Positions 54,984 through 63,250 of a DNA stretch of 64,000 bases are shown here, piece by piece (position 1 is the first letter of the stretch; every line of letters starts with the position of its first letter). A program made the position numbers and the translations under genes. The DNA lies in NCBI RefSeq assembly GCF_022761125.1, contig NZ_JAKWJR010000011.1, positions 62,001 through 126,000 on the forward strand, read 5' to 3'. The notes below the pieces were generated by a model that had not been told where the DNA came from, made no database searches, and saw only the letters and a program-made list of their open reading frames with translations. This stretch comes from Nocardioides sp. SR21 (lineage in GTDB: Bacteria > Actinomycetota > Actinomycetes > Propionibacteriales > Nocardioidaceae).

Positions 54984-55972
54984 AGCCGGGCGAGGACCGC
55001 GGCGGCCTTGTCGGCGTCGTCGCGCGACACGTCGAGGTGGGTGACCATGCGGACCGCGGTCGGGCCGACGGTCGCGACCGCGACGCCCTCGGCTCGGGCC
55101 GCGGCCACGAAGTCGGCGGCGTCCGAGCGGTCCACGACCACAATGTTGGTGTCGACGCTCGCCGGGTCGACGCCGCAGGCCTCGGCCAGCAGCCGCGCGT
55201 GCGCGTGGTCGTCGGCCAGCCGCTCGACGTGGTGGTCGAGCGCGTGCAGCCCGGCGGCCGCGAGGATGCCGACCTGGCGCATGCCGCCGCCCATCCGCTT
55301 GCGCCACACGCGCGCCTCGGCGACGGCGGCACTGCTGCCCACCAGCACCGAGCCGACCGGAGCGCCGAGGCCCTTGGACAGGCACACGGACAGGACGTCG
55401 GCGATCGCGCCGTACTCCTCGAACGGCGTGCCGGTCGCGACGTGCGCGTTCCAGATCCGGGCACCGTCGAGGTGGATGCGGGCGCCGACACCGGTCGCGA
55501 ACTCGCGCAGGTCGCGCAGGTCGCCGATCGGCAGCACCGCACCGCCCGCGAAGTTGTGGGTGTTCTCGACCGAGATCGCCGCGGTCGGGACGAAGAACGG
55601 CCCCATGTCCGGCGCGAACAGGCTCCGGATCGTGGGCAGGTCGACCTGGCCACGCGGGTCGATCCAGGTGCGCATGGTGATCCCGCTGTACGCGCCGTGC
55701 GCGCCGAGCTCCGCGCGCGCGATGTGCGCCCGCGACTCGCAGAGCACCTCCTGGCCGGGCGCGACCAGGGAGCGCACGGCGAGCACGTTGCCCATCGAGC
55801 CGGTCGGCACGAACAGCGCCGCCTCGTGGCCGAACATCGCCGCGACCCGCTCCTCGAGCCGCGCGACCGTCGGGTCCTCGCCGTACACGTCGTCGCCGAC
55901 CTCGGCGTTCGCCATCGCGGCGCGCATCGCCTCGGTCGGACGGGTCAGGGTGTCACTGCGCAGGTCGATCAC
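54980..55972 (-). CDS. ltaE: low-specificity L-threonine aldolase
   Basis: 330 residues, fold-type I PLP enzyme that cleaves threonine or allo-threonine to glycine and acetaldehyde. IDLRSDTLTRPTEAMRAAM is the classical N-terminus, the PLP lysine is in VLSVCLSKGLGAPVGS, and LDGARIWNA and VENTHNFAGG are family motifs. Starts with GTG. Confidence 0.93.
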   Translation of the reverse strand: MIDLRSDTLTRPTEAMRAAMANAEVGDDVYGEDPTVARLEERVAAMFGHEAALFVPTGSMGNVLAVRSLVAPGQEVLCESRAHIARAELGAHGAYSGITMRTWIDPRGQVDLPTIRSLFAPDMGPFFVPTAAISVENTHNFAGGAVLPIGDLRDLREFATGVGARIHLDGARIWNAHVATGTPFEEYGAIADVLSVCLSKGLGAPVGSVLVGSSAAVAEARVWRKRMGGGMRQVGILAAAGLHALDHHVERLADDHAHARLLAEACGVDPASVDTNIVVVDRSDAADFVAAARAEGVAVATVGPTAVRMVTHLDVSRDDADKAAAVLARL

Positions 55973-56002
55973 GCCGCCATCCTGTCAGGCACAATCGGGA
56001 GC

Positions 56003-56344
56003 ATGCCCGGCACGGCCCAACTCATCATCACCGCCCTCGATCCGGTCCTCGCGGGCACGGTGTTCGACGGGCCGCAGGGCAGCGGCAGCGCTGGAGGGAG
56101 CTCGGTGATCTGGTGCGCCGCGAGTGCGGACTTCCGCCAGCGCCACCCCTCGCTGACGGACGCCTTCGACGACCTGCATCCCGACGGATGCACCGATCTC
56201 GGAATCTATGTCGACGGCGACGGCCGCCTGGATCGCGCGACCCTCGAGTCGATGGACATCGACGACGGCCTGGTCGGACGACCCATCGAGGACGCGCTGC
56301 CCGTGCTGGCCGAGCGCCTGCGGGACCTGCTCAGCGGTCCATGA
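56003..56344 (+). CDS. hypothetical 113-residue protein
   Basis: Not recognised. The middle has IWCAASADFRQRHPSLTDAFDDLHPDGCTDLGIYV with two Cys, and the C-terminal half is acidic and predicted alpha-helical. No signal peptide or membrane helix. It lies between ltaE and a dehalogenase gene and overlaps the latter's end by 14 nt in convergent orientation. The ATG at 56003 follows CGGGAG. Confidence 0.6.
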   Translation: MPGTAQLIITALDPVLAGTVFDGPQGSGSAGGSSVIWCAASADFRQRHPSLTDAFDDLHPDGCTDLGIYVDGDGRLDRATLESMDIDDGLVGRPIEDALPVLAERLRDLLSGP

Positions 56345-57287
56345 GACCGGCGACGACCTCGGCGAGACGCTCGCCGGCGTCCTCCTGCAGGAAGTGCCCG
56401 GCGCCGGCGATCGTGACGTGGTCCTGGCCCCGCGCGCCCGGCACCCGCTCCTGGAAGATCGCGTCCCAGCCCCGGGTCGCCGGGTCGCCGTCGGAGTAGC
56501 AGGTCAGGAACGGCCGCTCGAACTGCTCGAGCGCCCGCATCGTCCGGCGGCCGATCCGGGCGCCGACGTCGTTGCGGGTCAACGGGAGCAGCGCGGTCAT
56601 CTGGCGCAGACCGGCGGTGAGCCGCTCCTCCGGGAACGGCGCGTCGTACGCCGCCAGCACCTCGGGACCCAGCGGGGTGGCGGTTGCCGCGCCGACGAAG
56701 TCGCTGGCCCGGAGCTCCGGCGCCCGCTGCGTGTAGAGCAGGTAGTCGACCAGCCCCTGCTCGAGGACGACCCGCGAGTCACCCTCCCCGTGGACCGCCC
56801 ACTCGAGGCGGCCGGCCAGCGCGGGGTCGGCCGTGTGCAGGATCGTGTTGGCCGCGACCACGCCGGTGAAGCGCTCCGGCTCGGCCGCGAGCACGCTGAA
56901 CCCGATCGGCCCGCCCCAGTCCTGCGCGACCAGCGTGATGTCGCGCAGGTCCAGGCTGGTGACCAGGCTGCGCATCCACTCGACGTGCCGGGCGAACGTG
57001 TAACCCGTGGCGCGCACGGGCTTGTCGGAGCGGCCGAAGCCGATGTTGTCGGGCGCGACCACCCGGATCCCCCGGTCCACGAGGACCGGCACGACCTTCC
57101 GGTAGAGGTAGGACCACGTCGGCTGGCCGTGCAGCAGCAGCGCGACCGGCCCGTCCGGCGGCCCCTCGTCGAGGTGGTGCATGCGGAGCGGGTCGAGCCC
57201 GTCCGCCACGACGTCGGCGTAGTGGGGCGCGAACGGGTAGCCCGGCAGCCCGTCGAAGCACTCGTCAGGCGTCCGCGCGACCTCCAT
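56331..57287 (-). CDS. haloalkane dehalogenase, DhmA-like (HLD-I)
   Basis: 318 residues, alpha/beta hydrolase. The whole length resembles the M. tuberculosis DhmA (Rv2296) type: the nucleophile Asp is followed by the halide-binding Trp in LVAQDWGGPIGF, the acid lies in CYSDGDPATRG and the His in GAGHFLQEDAGE. HGQPTWSYLYRK has Gln where most HLD-I members have Glu. It would hydrolyse haloalkanes to alcohol and halide; the natural substrate is unknown. Confidence 0.85.
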   Translation of the reverse strand: MEVARTPDECFDGLPGYPFAPHYADVVADGLDPLRMHHLDEGPPDGPVALLLHGQPTWSYLYRKVVPVLVDRGIRVVAPDNIGFGRSDKPVRATGYTFARHVEWMRSLVTSLDLRDITLVAQDWGGPIGFSVLAAEPERFTGVVAANTILHTADPALAGRLEWAVHGEGDSRVVLEQGLVDYLLYTQRAPELRASDFVGAATATPLGPEVLAAYDAPFPEERLTAGLRQMTALLPLTRNDVGARIGRRTMRALEQFERPFLTCYSDGDPATRGWDAIFQERVPGARGQDHVTIAGAGHFLQEDAGERLAEVVAGLMDR

Positions 57288-57313
57288 CACGCGGGTGACT
57301 CTAGGCCCAGCTG

Positions 57314-58654
57314 TCAGGCCTGGCGCAGCATCTCCGCGACGAGGAACGCCAGCTCGAGCGACTGGACGCGGTTGAGGCGCGGGTCGACGACGGACTCGTA
57401 GCGGTGCGCGAGACCTTCCTCGTCGATCTCCTCGCCGCCGCCGATGCACTCGGTGACGTCGTCGCCGGTCATCTCGACCAGCACGCCGCCGGGCCAGGTG
57501 CCGAGCGAGCGGTGTACGTCGAAGAAGCCCTGGACCTCGTCGATGACGTCGTCGAAGCGCCGCGTCTTGTAGCCGGTGCTCGACTCGAACGTGTTGCCGT
57601 GCATCGGGTCGCAGACCCACGCGACCTTCACGCCGGCGGCGGTGACCTTCTCGACCAGGTTCGGCAGCCCGTCACGGATCTTGCCGGCACCGAAGCGGGT
57701 GATGAAGGTGAGTCGCCCCTCCTCGTTCTCCGGGTTGAGCCGCTCGGCCAGCGCGATCGCGTCGTCGGCGGTGGCCGTCGGACCGAGCTTGCAGCCGATC
57801 GGGTTCGCGATGTTGCGGAAGTACTCCACGTGCGCGCCGTCGAGCTGACGGGTGCGCTCGCCGATCCACACGAAGTGGCCGGAGACGTTGTACGCCTTGT
57901 CGGTGCGCGAGTCGATGCGGGTCATCGCGTGCTCGTACTCGAGCAGCAGCGCCTCGTGGCTCGAGTGGAAGTCGACCCGCTTGAGCTCCTCGGCGTCGAC
58001 GCCGATGGCGCCCATGAAGCCGAGCGCCTTGTCGATCTCCGCAGCCAGCGCCTCGTAGCGCTGACCGGCGACGGAGGTCTTCACGAAGTCGGTGTTCCAG
58101 GTGTGCACCTGGCGCAGGTCGGCGTACCCACCAGTGACGAAGGCGCGCACCAGGTTGAGCGTCGCCGCGGACGCGTTGTAGACGTCCAGCAGCCGCTTCG
58201 GGTCCGGGATCCGCGACTCGGGGGTGAACTCGAAGCCGTTCACGGCGTCGCCGCGGTACGCCGGCAGCGTCACGCCGTCGCGGGTCTCCATGTCGGAGGA
58301 GCGCGGCTTGGCGTACTGGCCGGCGAGGCGGCCGAGCTTCACGACCGGCACCGAGCTGGCGTAGGTCAGCACGACGGCCATCTGCAGCAGCACGCGCAGC
58401 TTGTTGCGCACGTTGTCGGCGGTGACCTCCTCGAACGTCTCCGCGCAGTCGCCGCCCTGGAGCAGGAACGACTCGCCGCGCGAGACGGCGGCCATCTTGG
58501 CCTTGAGGTCGTCGCACTCACCCGCAAAGACCAGCGGCGGCATCCGGCGCAGCCGCGCGACGTTGGCGGCCACGGCCTCCGGGTCGGGGTACGTCGGCTG
58601 CTGCGCGGCTCCGAGGGCGTGCAGTGCTGCCAGGTCAGGGATGGTGGTGCTCAC
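57314..58654 (-). CDS. aroG: type II DAHP synthase
   Basis: 446 residues, first enzyme of the shikimate pathway, joining PEP and erythrose 4-phosphate. LLQGGDCAETF, KLGRLAGQYAKPRSS, VDFHSSHEALLLEYE, HFVWIGERTRQLDGAH and VCDPMHGNT are type II motifs with the metal Cys, His, Glu and Asp. In M. tuberculosis AroG binds and activates a chorismate mutase; the candidate here is the GNAT-fused one at 15802. Starts with GTG. Confidence 0.96.
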   Translation of the reverse strand: MSTTIPDLAALHALGAAQQPTYPDPEAVAANVARLRRMPPLVFAGECDDLKAKMAAVSRGESFLLQGGDCAETFEEVTADNVRNKLRVLLQMAVVLTYASSVPVVKLGRLAGQYAKPRSSDMETRDGVTLPAYRGDAVNGFEFTPESRIPDPKRLLDVYNASAATLNLVRAFVTGGYADLRQVHTWNTDFVKTSVAGQRYEALAAEIDKALGFMGAIGVDAEELKRVDFHSSHEALLLEYEHAMTRIDSRTDKAYNVSGHFVWIGERTRQLDGAHVEYFRNIANPIGCKLGPTATADDAIALAERLNPENEEGRLTFITRFGAGKIRDGLPNLVEKVTAAGVKVAWVCDPMHGNTFESSTGYKTRRFDDVIDEVQGFFDVHRSLGTWPGGVLVEMTGDDVTECIGGGEEIDEEGLAHRYESVVDPRLNRVQSLELAFLVAEMLRQA

Positions 58655-58713
58655 CCCTCAAGGGTACGGCGGGCGCACCACCCGGCCCGATTCGGCGATC
58701 AGGCGCGAGACGC

Positions 58714-60174
58714 TCAGTCGACGCCGTCCTCCATGTGCTCGATGTCGCGGAACCCGGTCTTCTTCGCCCGGACGCCGCGGTTCGTCAGCCAGGTGATCAG
58801 CCACAGCACCACGCCGATCGCGAGCAGCCCGGCGGCGATCTCGTAGACGATGCGGTCGCGGTCCACCCACGGACCGGCGAGGTACGCCGTGAGCACGGCT
58901 GCGATCACCGGCGTGATGCCGGGCGACCGGAACTTGCTGGGCCGACCGTCGCGCCGCAGCACCAGGCAGGCGACGTTGACGATCGTGAACACGACGAGCA
59001 GCAGGAGCGCGGTCGTGCTCGCGAGGTTGAGCACGATGTCGCTGTCGGACCGGTTGGCGACGTACGCGATCAGGCCGAGGGCCAGCACCGTCGAGAAGAT
59101 GACGCCGACGTACGGCGACCGGCGGTTCGGCGACACCTTGCCGAGGGTCCGCGGCAGCACGTCCTGGTTGGCGAGGCCGTACAGGAGCCGACTGGCCATC
59201 AGCATGTTGATCAGCGCGGTGTTCGCCACCGCGAAGCAGGTGAGGAACGGGAAGATCCGGTCCATCGGGAAGTCGGGGGCACCCACGCTCACCACGGCGA
59301 GCAGCGCCGGCGATCCCTCCTCGTTGAGCTCGGTGAGCTGGTCGGAGGTCAGCACCGACACGACCGAGATCGCGACCAGCATGTAGATGATGACCGCGAT
59401 GCCGAGTCCGGTCAGCATCGTGCGCGGGAAGATCCGCTCGGGGTCCTTGGTCTCCTCGACCATGTTCACCGAGTCCTCGAAGCCGACCATCGCGAAGAAC
59501 GCGACGGACGTCGCCGCCGTGACCGCGAGGAACATGCCCTTCTCCTCGGGAGACTGGAACACGGTGATCCGGCTGAGGTCGCCGTCGCCGGCCGTCAGCG
59601 CGTAGAACCCGACCCCGATGACGATCGTGAGCGCGGTGATCTCGACCAGCGTCAGCAGCACGTTGAACTTGACGCTCTCCCCCACCCCGCGCAGGTTGAT
59701 CAGCGCCAGCAGGATCATGAAGCCCATCGCCACGGCCGTCGTGACGCCCAGGCCCGGCACCTCGTCGATCCAGCCGTTGACCTCCATGCCGGCGAGCAGG
59801 TTCGTCGCCAGCACGTTCGACGACGTCGAGGCGCTGGTGATGCCGGAGCAGATCACGGCGAAGGCGACCAGGAAGGTGACGAAGTGGATGCCGAACGCCT
59901 TGTGCGTGTACAGCGCGGCACCGGCCGCCTGCGGGTACTTCGTGACCAGCTCCAGGTACGACAGCGCGGTGAGGGCGGCGACCGCGAACGCCACCAGGAA
60001 CGGCAGCCAGACGATGCCGCCCACGATGCCGGCCATCTGCCCGGTCACGGCGTACACGCCGGCGCCGAGGATGTCACCGACGATGAACAGCAGGAGCAGC
60101 TTCGGCCCCATCACCCGCTTGAGATCGGGTTCGGGTCCGTTGACGTCGGTGGCTTCAGCAGCGGAGGTCGTCAT
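58714..60174 (-). CDS. APC-family amino-acid permease
   Basis: 486 residues with twelve or more membrane helices. The first-helix motif IVGDILGAGVYAVTGQMAG and the YLELVTKYPQAAGAALYTHKAFG segment are typical of the APC superfamily, in the cationic amino-acid or YfnA-like group. SVAFFAMVGFEDSVNMVEETKDPERIFPR is the conserved helix 6-7 region. The substrate cannot be told. It starts at an ATG preceded by GGGAAGG. Confidence 0.9.
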   Translation of the reverse strand: MTTSAAEATDVNGPEPDLKRVMGPKLLLLFIVGDILGAGVYAVTGQMAGIVGGIVWLPFLVAFAVAALTALSYLELVTKYPQAAGAALYTHKAFGIHFVTFLVAFAVICSGITSASTSSNVLATNLLAGMEVNGWIDEVPGLGVTTAVAMGFMILLALINLRGVGESVKFNVLLTLVEITALTIVIGVGFYALTAGDGDLSRITVFQSPEEKGMFLAVTAATSVAFFAMVGFEDSVNMVEETKDPERIFPRTMLTGLGIAVIIYMLVAISVVSVLTSDQLTELNEEGSPALLAVVSVGAPDFPMDRIFPFLTCFAVANTALINMLMASRLLYGLANQDVLPRTLGKVSPNRRSPYVGVIFSTVLALGLIAYVANRSDSDIVLNLASTTALLLLVVFTIVNVACLVLRRDGRPSKFRSPGITPVIAAVLTAYLAGPWVDRDRIVYEIAAGLLAIGVVLWLITWLTNRGVRAKKTGFRDIEHMEDGVD

Positions 60175-60238
60175 AGTCGCTACCTTCCCAGCGAACCGGC
60201 CCGGTAACCAGACCCGTTTGCCGGGTGTCGCCGGGTGC

Positions 60239-61330
60239 CTACGGCACGAGCCGCAGCTCGCGCTCGAGGAGGGCGCCGAGCCGGGTCGTCTCGTCGGCGA
60301 GCAGTCCGTCGGGTCGCGGTCCGTCGGCGAGCCAGGTGACGGTGAGGTCGTCGCCCTTGCGCGACCACGTTCCGCAGACCACGCCGCCGGACAGGACCAG
60401 GTTGGCCTTGCGGGTGACCACGTCGCGCCTCGAGGCAGGCGTGACGTGCTCCTCCTTGGTGCTCGGCCCCATGACCCACTGGTCGTGGCCGGGCAGGAAC
60501 CGCACCGCGTCCGAGGGCGAGGCCGCCTCCAGCGAGTCGGCGTCCTCGGCGAGCACGTAGGCGGTGGTGCCCTCGACGTCCACCGCGGCCAGCCGGTCGG
60601 CAAGCCCGGCCCACCAGCCGACGAGGCGCTTCCGGCCGGCGCTGAGACCGCTCCCGAGCCAGTACTCGATGTGCTCGAACGTCGCCGGCCCGTAGGTGCG
60701 GAGGTACGCCGCGATCGCGCGCGGGCCGGCGTCGTCGAGGTCCGGGATGCCCTGCCAGCGCGGGTTCCCGTCGAGCCGCTGGAAGGTGGGCTGCTTGTCG
60801 CGCGACGGCGCGTAGCTCATGTCCCCCTGCCACATGAGCGCCTTGACCAGCGTCCACGGGTCGTCGTCGAACACCGGGCCGAGGTGGCGGTACGCGCGCT
60901 GGGCGGCGAGCGCCGCGCCGAGCTCGGCGAGCGTCGACGGTCCGTCCGACAGCGCCTCCCGCACCGCCGCCCGGAAGTCCACCCAGTCCGACGCCGTCAG
61001 GCGGTAGTGCTCCACCCAGCTCGGCAGCTCCCACTGGCGGCCGGCCGCGCGCAGCGCGAGATAGATCCCGCCGGTCTCGGGTGACAGGTAGTGCATGGAC
61101 CCCCGGAACGCGAACGCCTTGATCACCGAGCCGTCCGCGAGAGCCGCGGCGAGCTCACCCGGCTGCGAGGACGCACGTCGGGTACGCACCGCCAGCTCGG
61201 CGAGATCGGGGTCCATCGCGAGCACTGCGCCGAGCCGATCGACGACCCCGGCCACCGACTCCGACCCGACCGGGTCGAGCAGGTGCCGGTCCAGCCGCCA
61301 GGCGAGCGCCTGGGCCCAGGTGATCTGCAT
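60239..61330 (-). CDS. AlkZ/YcaQ-like winged-helix DNA glycosylase family protein
   Basis: 363 residues matching the HTH_42 (DUF1006) family, that includes the AlkZ and YcaQ DNA-crosslink glycosylases. Several winged-helix units are predicted; ITWAQALAWRLDRHLL, VIKAFAFRGSMHYLSP, LMWQGDMSY and the late LPGHDQWVMG are landmarks. A Gln-rich catalytic motif of AlkZ is not clearly recognisable, so it may be a non-catalytic member or act on another lesion. Confidence 0.82.
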   Translation of the reverse strand: MQITWAQALAWRLDRHLLDPVGSESVAGVVDRLGAVLAMDPDLAELAVRTRRASSQPGELAAALADGSVIKAFAFRGSMHYLSPETGGIYLALRAAGRQWELPSWVEHYRLTASDWVDFRAAVREALSDGPSTLAELGAALAAQRAYRHLGPVFDDDPWTLVKALMWQGDMSYAPSRDKQPTFQRLDGNPRWQGIPDLDDAGPRAIAAYLRTYGPATFEHIEYWLGSGLSAGRKRLVGWWAGLADRLAAVDVEGTTAYVLAEDADSLEAASPSDAVRFLPGHDQWVMGPSTKEEHVTPASRRDVVTRKANLVLSGGVVCGTWSRKGDDLTVTWLADGPRPDGLLADETTRLGALLERELRLVP

Positions 61331-61353
61331 GCGTCCACCGTAGGGTGCCGAGC

Positions 61354-62463
61354 GTGACCTCCGACGACCTCGCCACTCGGGTCCGTGCGGCCGGGCGCGC
61401 GTGCGCGACCGCGGTCTCCGGCCACCAGCACGCCTCCCCCACGCAGACCTTCAGCGACCTCGCCCGCGTGTGCGAGGAGCTCGGCATCGACGAGTGGGAC
61501 ACGTACGGCGAGGGCGGCGCGGTGACGCGGCTGGAGGACGACCTGGTCGAGCGCTTCGGGGTGGAGGCGGCGGCGTACTTCCCCAGCGGGGTGATGGCGC
61601 AGCAGGCCGCGCTGCGCATCCACTGCGACCGGGACGGCAGCAGGCGGGTCGCGATGCCCGATCTCAGCCATCTACTGGTGCACGAGGACGACGGACCGCG
61701 GATCCTGCAGGACCTCGAGATCGTCCACCTGACGACGGGCTTCGAGGCGCCGACGGCCGCGCACCTCGAGCCGGTCCCCGGGCGGCTCGGCGCGGTCCTC
61801 GCGGAGCTGCCGCTGCGCGACGCGGGCTGCCTGCTGCCGACCTGGGACGAGCTGGTGGAGCTGTCCGCCGCCTGCCGCGCCCGCGGCGTCGCGCTGCACC
61901 TCGACGGCGCCCGCATCTGGGAGGGGCAGCCCTGGTTCGACCGGCCCCTCGACGAGATCGCGGCACTGGCCGACTCGTTGTACGTCTCGTTCTACAAGGG
62001 CCTCGGCGGCCTGACCGGCGCCGCACTGCTCGGCCCCGAGGACTTCGTCACGGAGGCCCGCCTGTGGCGGCGCCGGCTCGGCGGTACGACGTACCGCGCG
62101 ACCGCCGAGGTGGTCTCGGCGCTCGCCGGGCTGCGCGACCGGCTGCCGCTGATCCCCGAGACCGTCAGCTGGGCGCGCGAGCTCGCGGCGGCGCTGCCGG
62201 CCGGGCTCGCCGCGCAGCCGGCGGTGCCGCAGACCAACCAGTTCCTGCTGTACGCCGACGGCGACGCCGATGCCGTCAACGAGCGCGTGCTCGCTGCCGT
62301 CGAGGAGCACGGGATCGGGCTGCCGGTGTGGACGGCGACGCGTCAGCCCGGCCGCATCCAGTGCGAGGTCGTCGTCGGTCCGGCGGCACTCGGCCTCGAC
62401 CCGGCCGCGATGGCGGAGCTGGTGGCTAGCGCCTGCGGCGGAACAGGGACCGCTTCGGCTTGA
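61354..62463 (+). CDS. threonine-aldolase-like / beta-eliminating lyase family PLP enzyme
   Basis: 369 residues, fold-type I. DTYGEGGAVTRLEDDLVERFGVEAAAYFPSG, LHLDGARIWEGQ and the PLP lysine in YVSFYKGLGGLTGAAL place it with threonine aldolases, but it is clearly different from ltaE at 54980. It could be a phenylserine- or other beta-hydroxy amino-acid-cleaving enzyme. I chose the GTG at 61354; another in-frame GTG lies at 61345. The end overlaps the next convergent gene by 38 nt. Confidence 0.86.
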   Translation: MTSDDLATRVRAAGRACATAVSGHQHASPTQTFSDLARVCEELGIDEWDTYGEGGAVTRLEDDLVERFGVEAAAYFPSGVMAQQAALRIHCDRDGSRRVAMPDLSHLLVHEDDGPRILQDLEIVHLTTGFEAPTAAHLEPVPGRLGAVLAELPLRDAGCLLPTWDELVELSAACRARGVALHLDGARIWEGQPWFDRPLDEIAALADSLYVSFYKGLGGLTGAALLGPEDFVTEARLWRRRLGGTTYRATAEVVSALAGLRDRLPLIPETVSWARELAAALPAGLAAQPAVPQTNQFLLYADGDADAVNERVLAAVEEHGIGLPVWTATRQPGRIQCEVVVGPAALGLDPAAMAELVASACGGTGTASA

Positions 62464-62740
62464 TGTCGATCAGGTTCGACGTCTCGGGAGCCGGCAGCGC
62501 GGCCGCCTGCTCGGCGGAGAGGGTCGTGCGGACGTGGCTGGTCCAGATCGAGCCGATCTGGTCGGCGTCGACGAACCTGGCGCCGTCCGCCGTCTCGACG
62601 ACGATCCCGTCGAACACCGCGACCTTCTCGTCCACGAGGACGGACCGGACCGTGGCGAACGGCTGCCCGTCCTGGGTGTGCACCGCCGTGCCCGGCTGGA
62701 GCGCCGTGTAGGCGATCGGGTGGTCGTCTGCGTCCGACAT
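62426..62740 (-). CDS. small PRC-barrel-like protein
   Basis: 104 residues, mostly beta: a LQPGTAVHTQDGQPFATVRSVLVDE repeat-like strand set, then EKVAVFDGIVVET and a basic tail (PKRSLFRRRR). It resembles PRC-barrel domain proteins, but the match is weak. It is nine nucleotides after the trmL stop, so probably co-transcribed. Confidence 0.7.
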   Translation of the reverse strand: MSDADDHPIAYTALQPGTAVHTQDGQPFATVRSVLVDEKVAVFDGIVVETADGARFVDADQIGSIWTSHVRTTLSAEQAAALPAPETSNLIDIKPKRSLFRRRR

Positions 62741-62749
62741 GCGGCCAGC

Positions 62750-63220
62750 CTACTGAGCGCCGCGGAACCCCAGCTGGCGCCAGGCCTCGTACGTCGCCAC
62801 CGCGGCGGAGTTCGCCAGGTTCAGCGACCGCCGGCCGGGCACCATCGGGATCCGCAGCCGGTCCGTGACGCGAGGGTGGCCGAGCACCTCGGCCGGCAGC
62901 CCGGTCGGCTCAGGACCGAACAGCAGCGCGTCGCCCGGCTGGTACTCGACGTCGGTGAACCACCGGGTCGCGTGCGCGGTGAAGGCGAACACCCGCGAGC
63001 CCGCGAGCTCGTCGCTGGCAAGGGCGGTGTCGAGGTCGGGGTGGACCGCCACCGACGCGAGGTCGTGGTAGTCGAGGCCGGCGCGCTTCAGCTTCGCCTC
63101 CGACAGGTCGAACCCGAGGGGCTCGACGAGGTGGAGCCGGGTCCCCGTCACGGCCGACATGCGGATCGCGCTGCCGGTGTTGCCCGGGATCCGGGGCTCG
63201 AAGAAGATCACGTGGAGCAC
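62750..63220 (-). CDS. trmL: tRNA (cytidine/uridine-34 2'-O)-methyltransferase
   Basis: 156 residues, SPOUT fold with a C-terminal trefoil knot. FFEPRIPGNTGSAIRMSAVTG, LLFGPEPTGLP and PMVPGRRSLNLANSAAVATYEAWRQL are typical TrmL motifs. It methylates the wobble base of tRNA-Leu in other bacteria. Starts with GTG. Confidence 0.93.
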   Translation of the reverse strand: MLHVIFFEPRIPGNTGSAIRMSAVTGTRLHLVEPLGFDLSEAKLKRAGLDYHDLASVAVHPDLDTALASDELAGSRVFAFTAHATRWFTDVEYQPGDALLFGPEPTGLPAEVLGHPRVTDRLRIPMVPGRRSLNLANSAAVATYEAWRQLGFRGAQ

Positions 63221-63250
63221 GCGTCAGTATCTCGCCCCGGCCCGGCTTCC

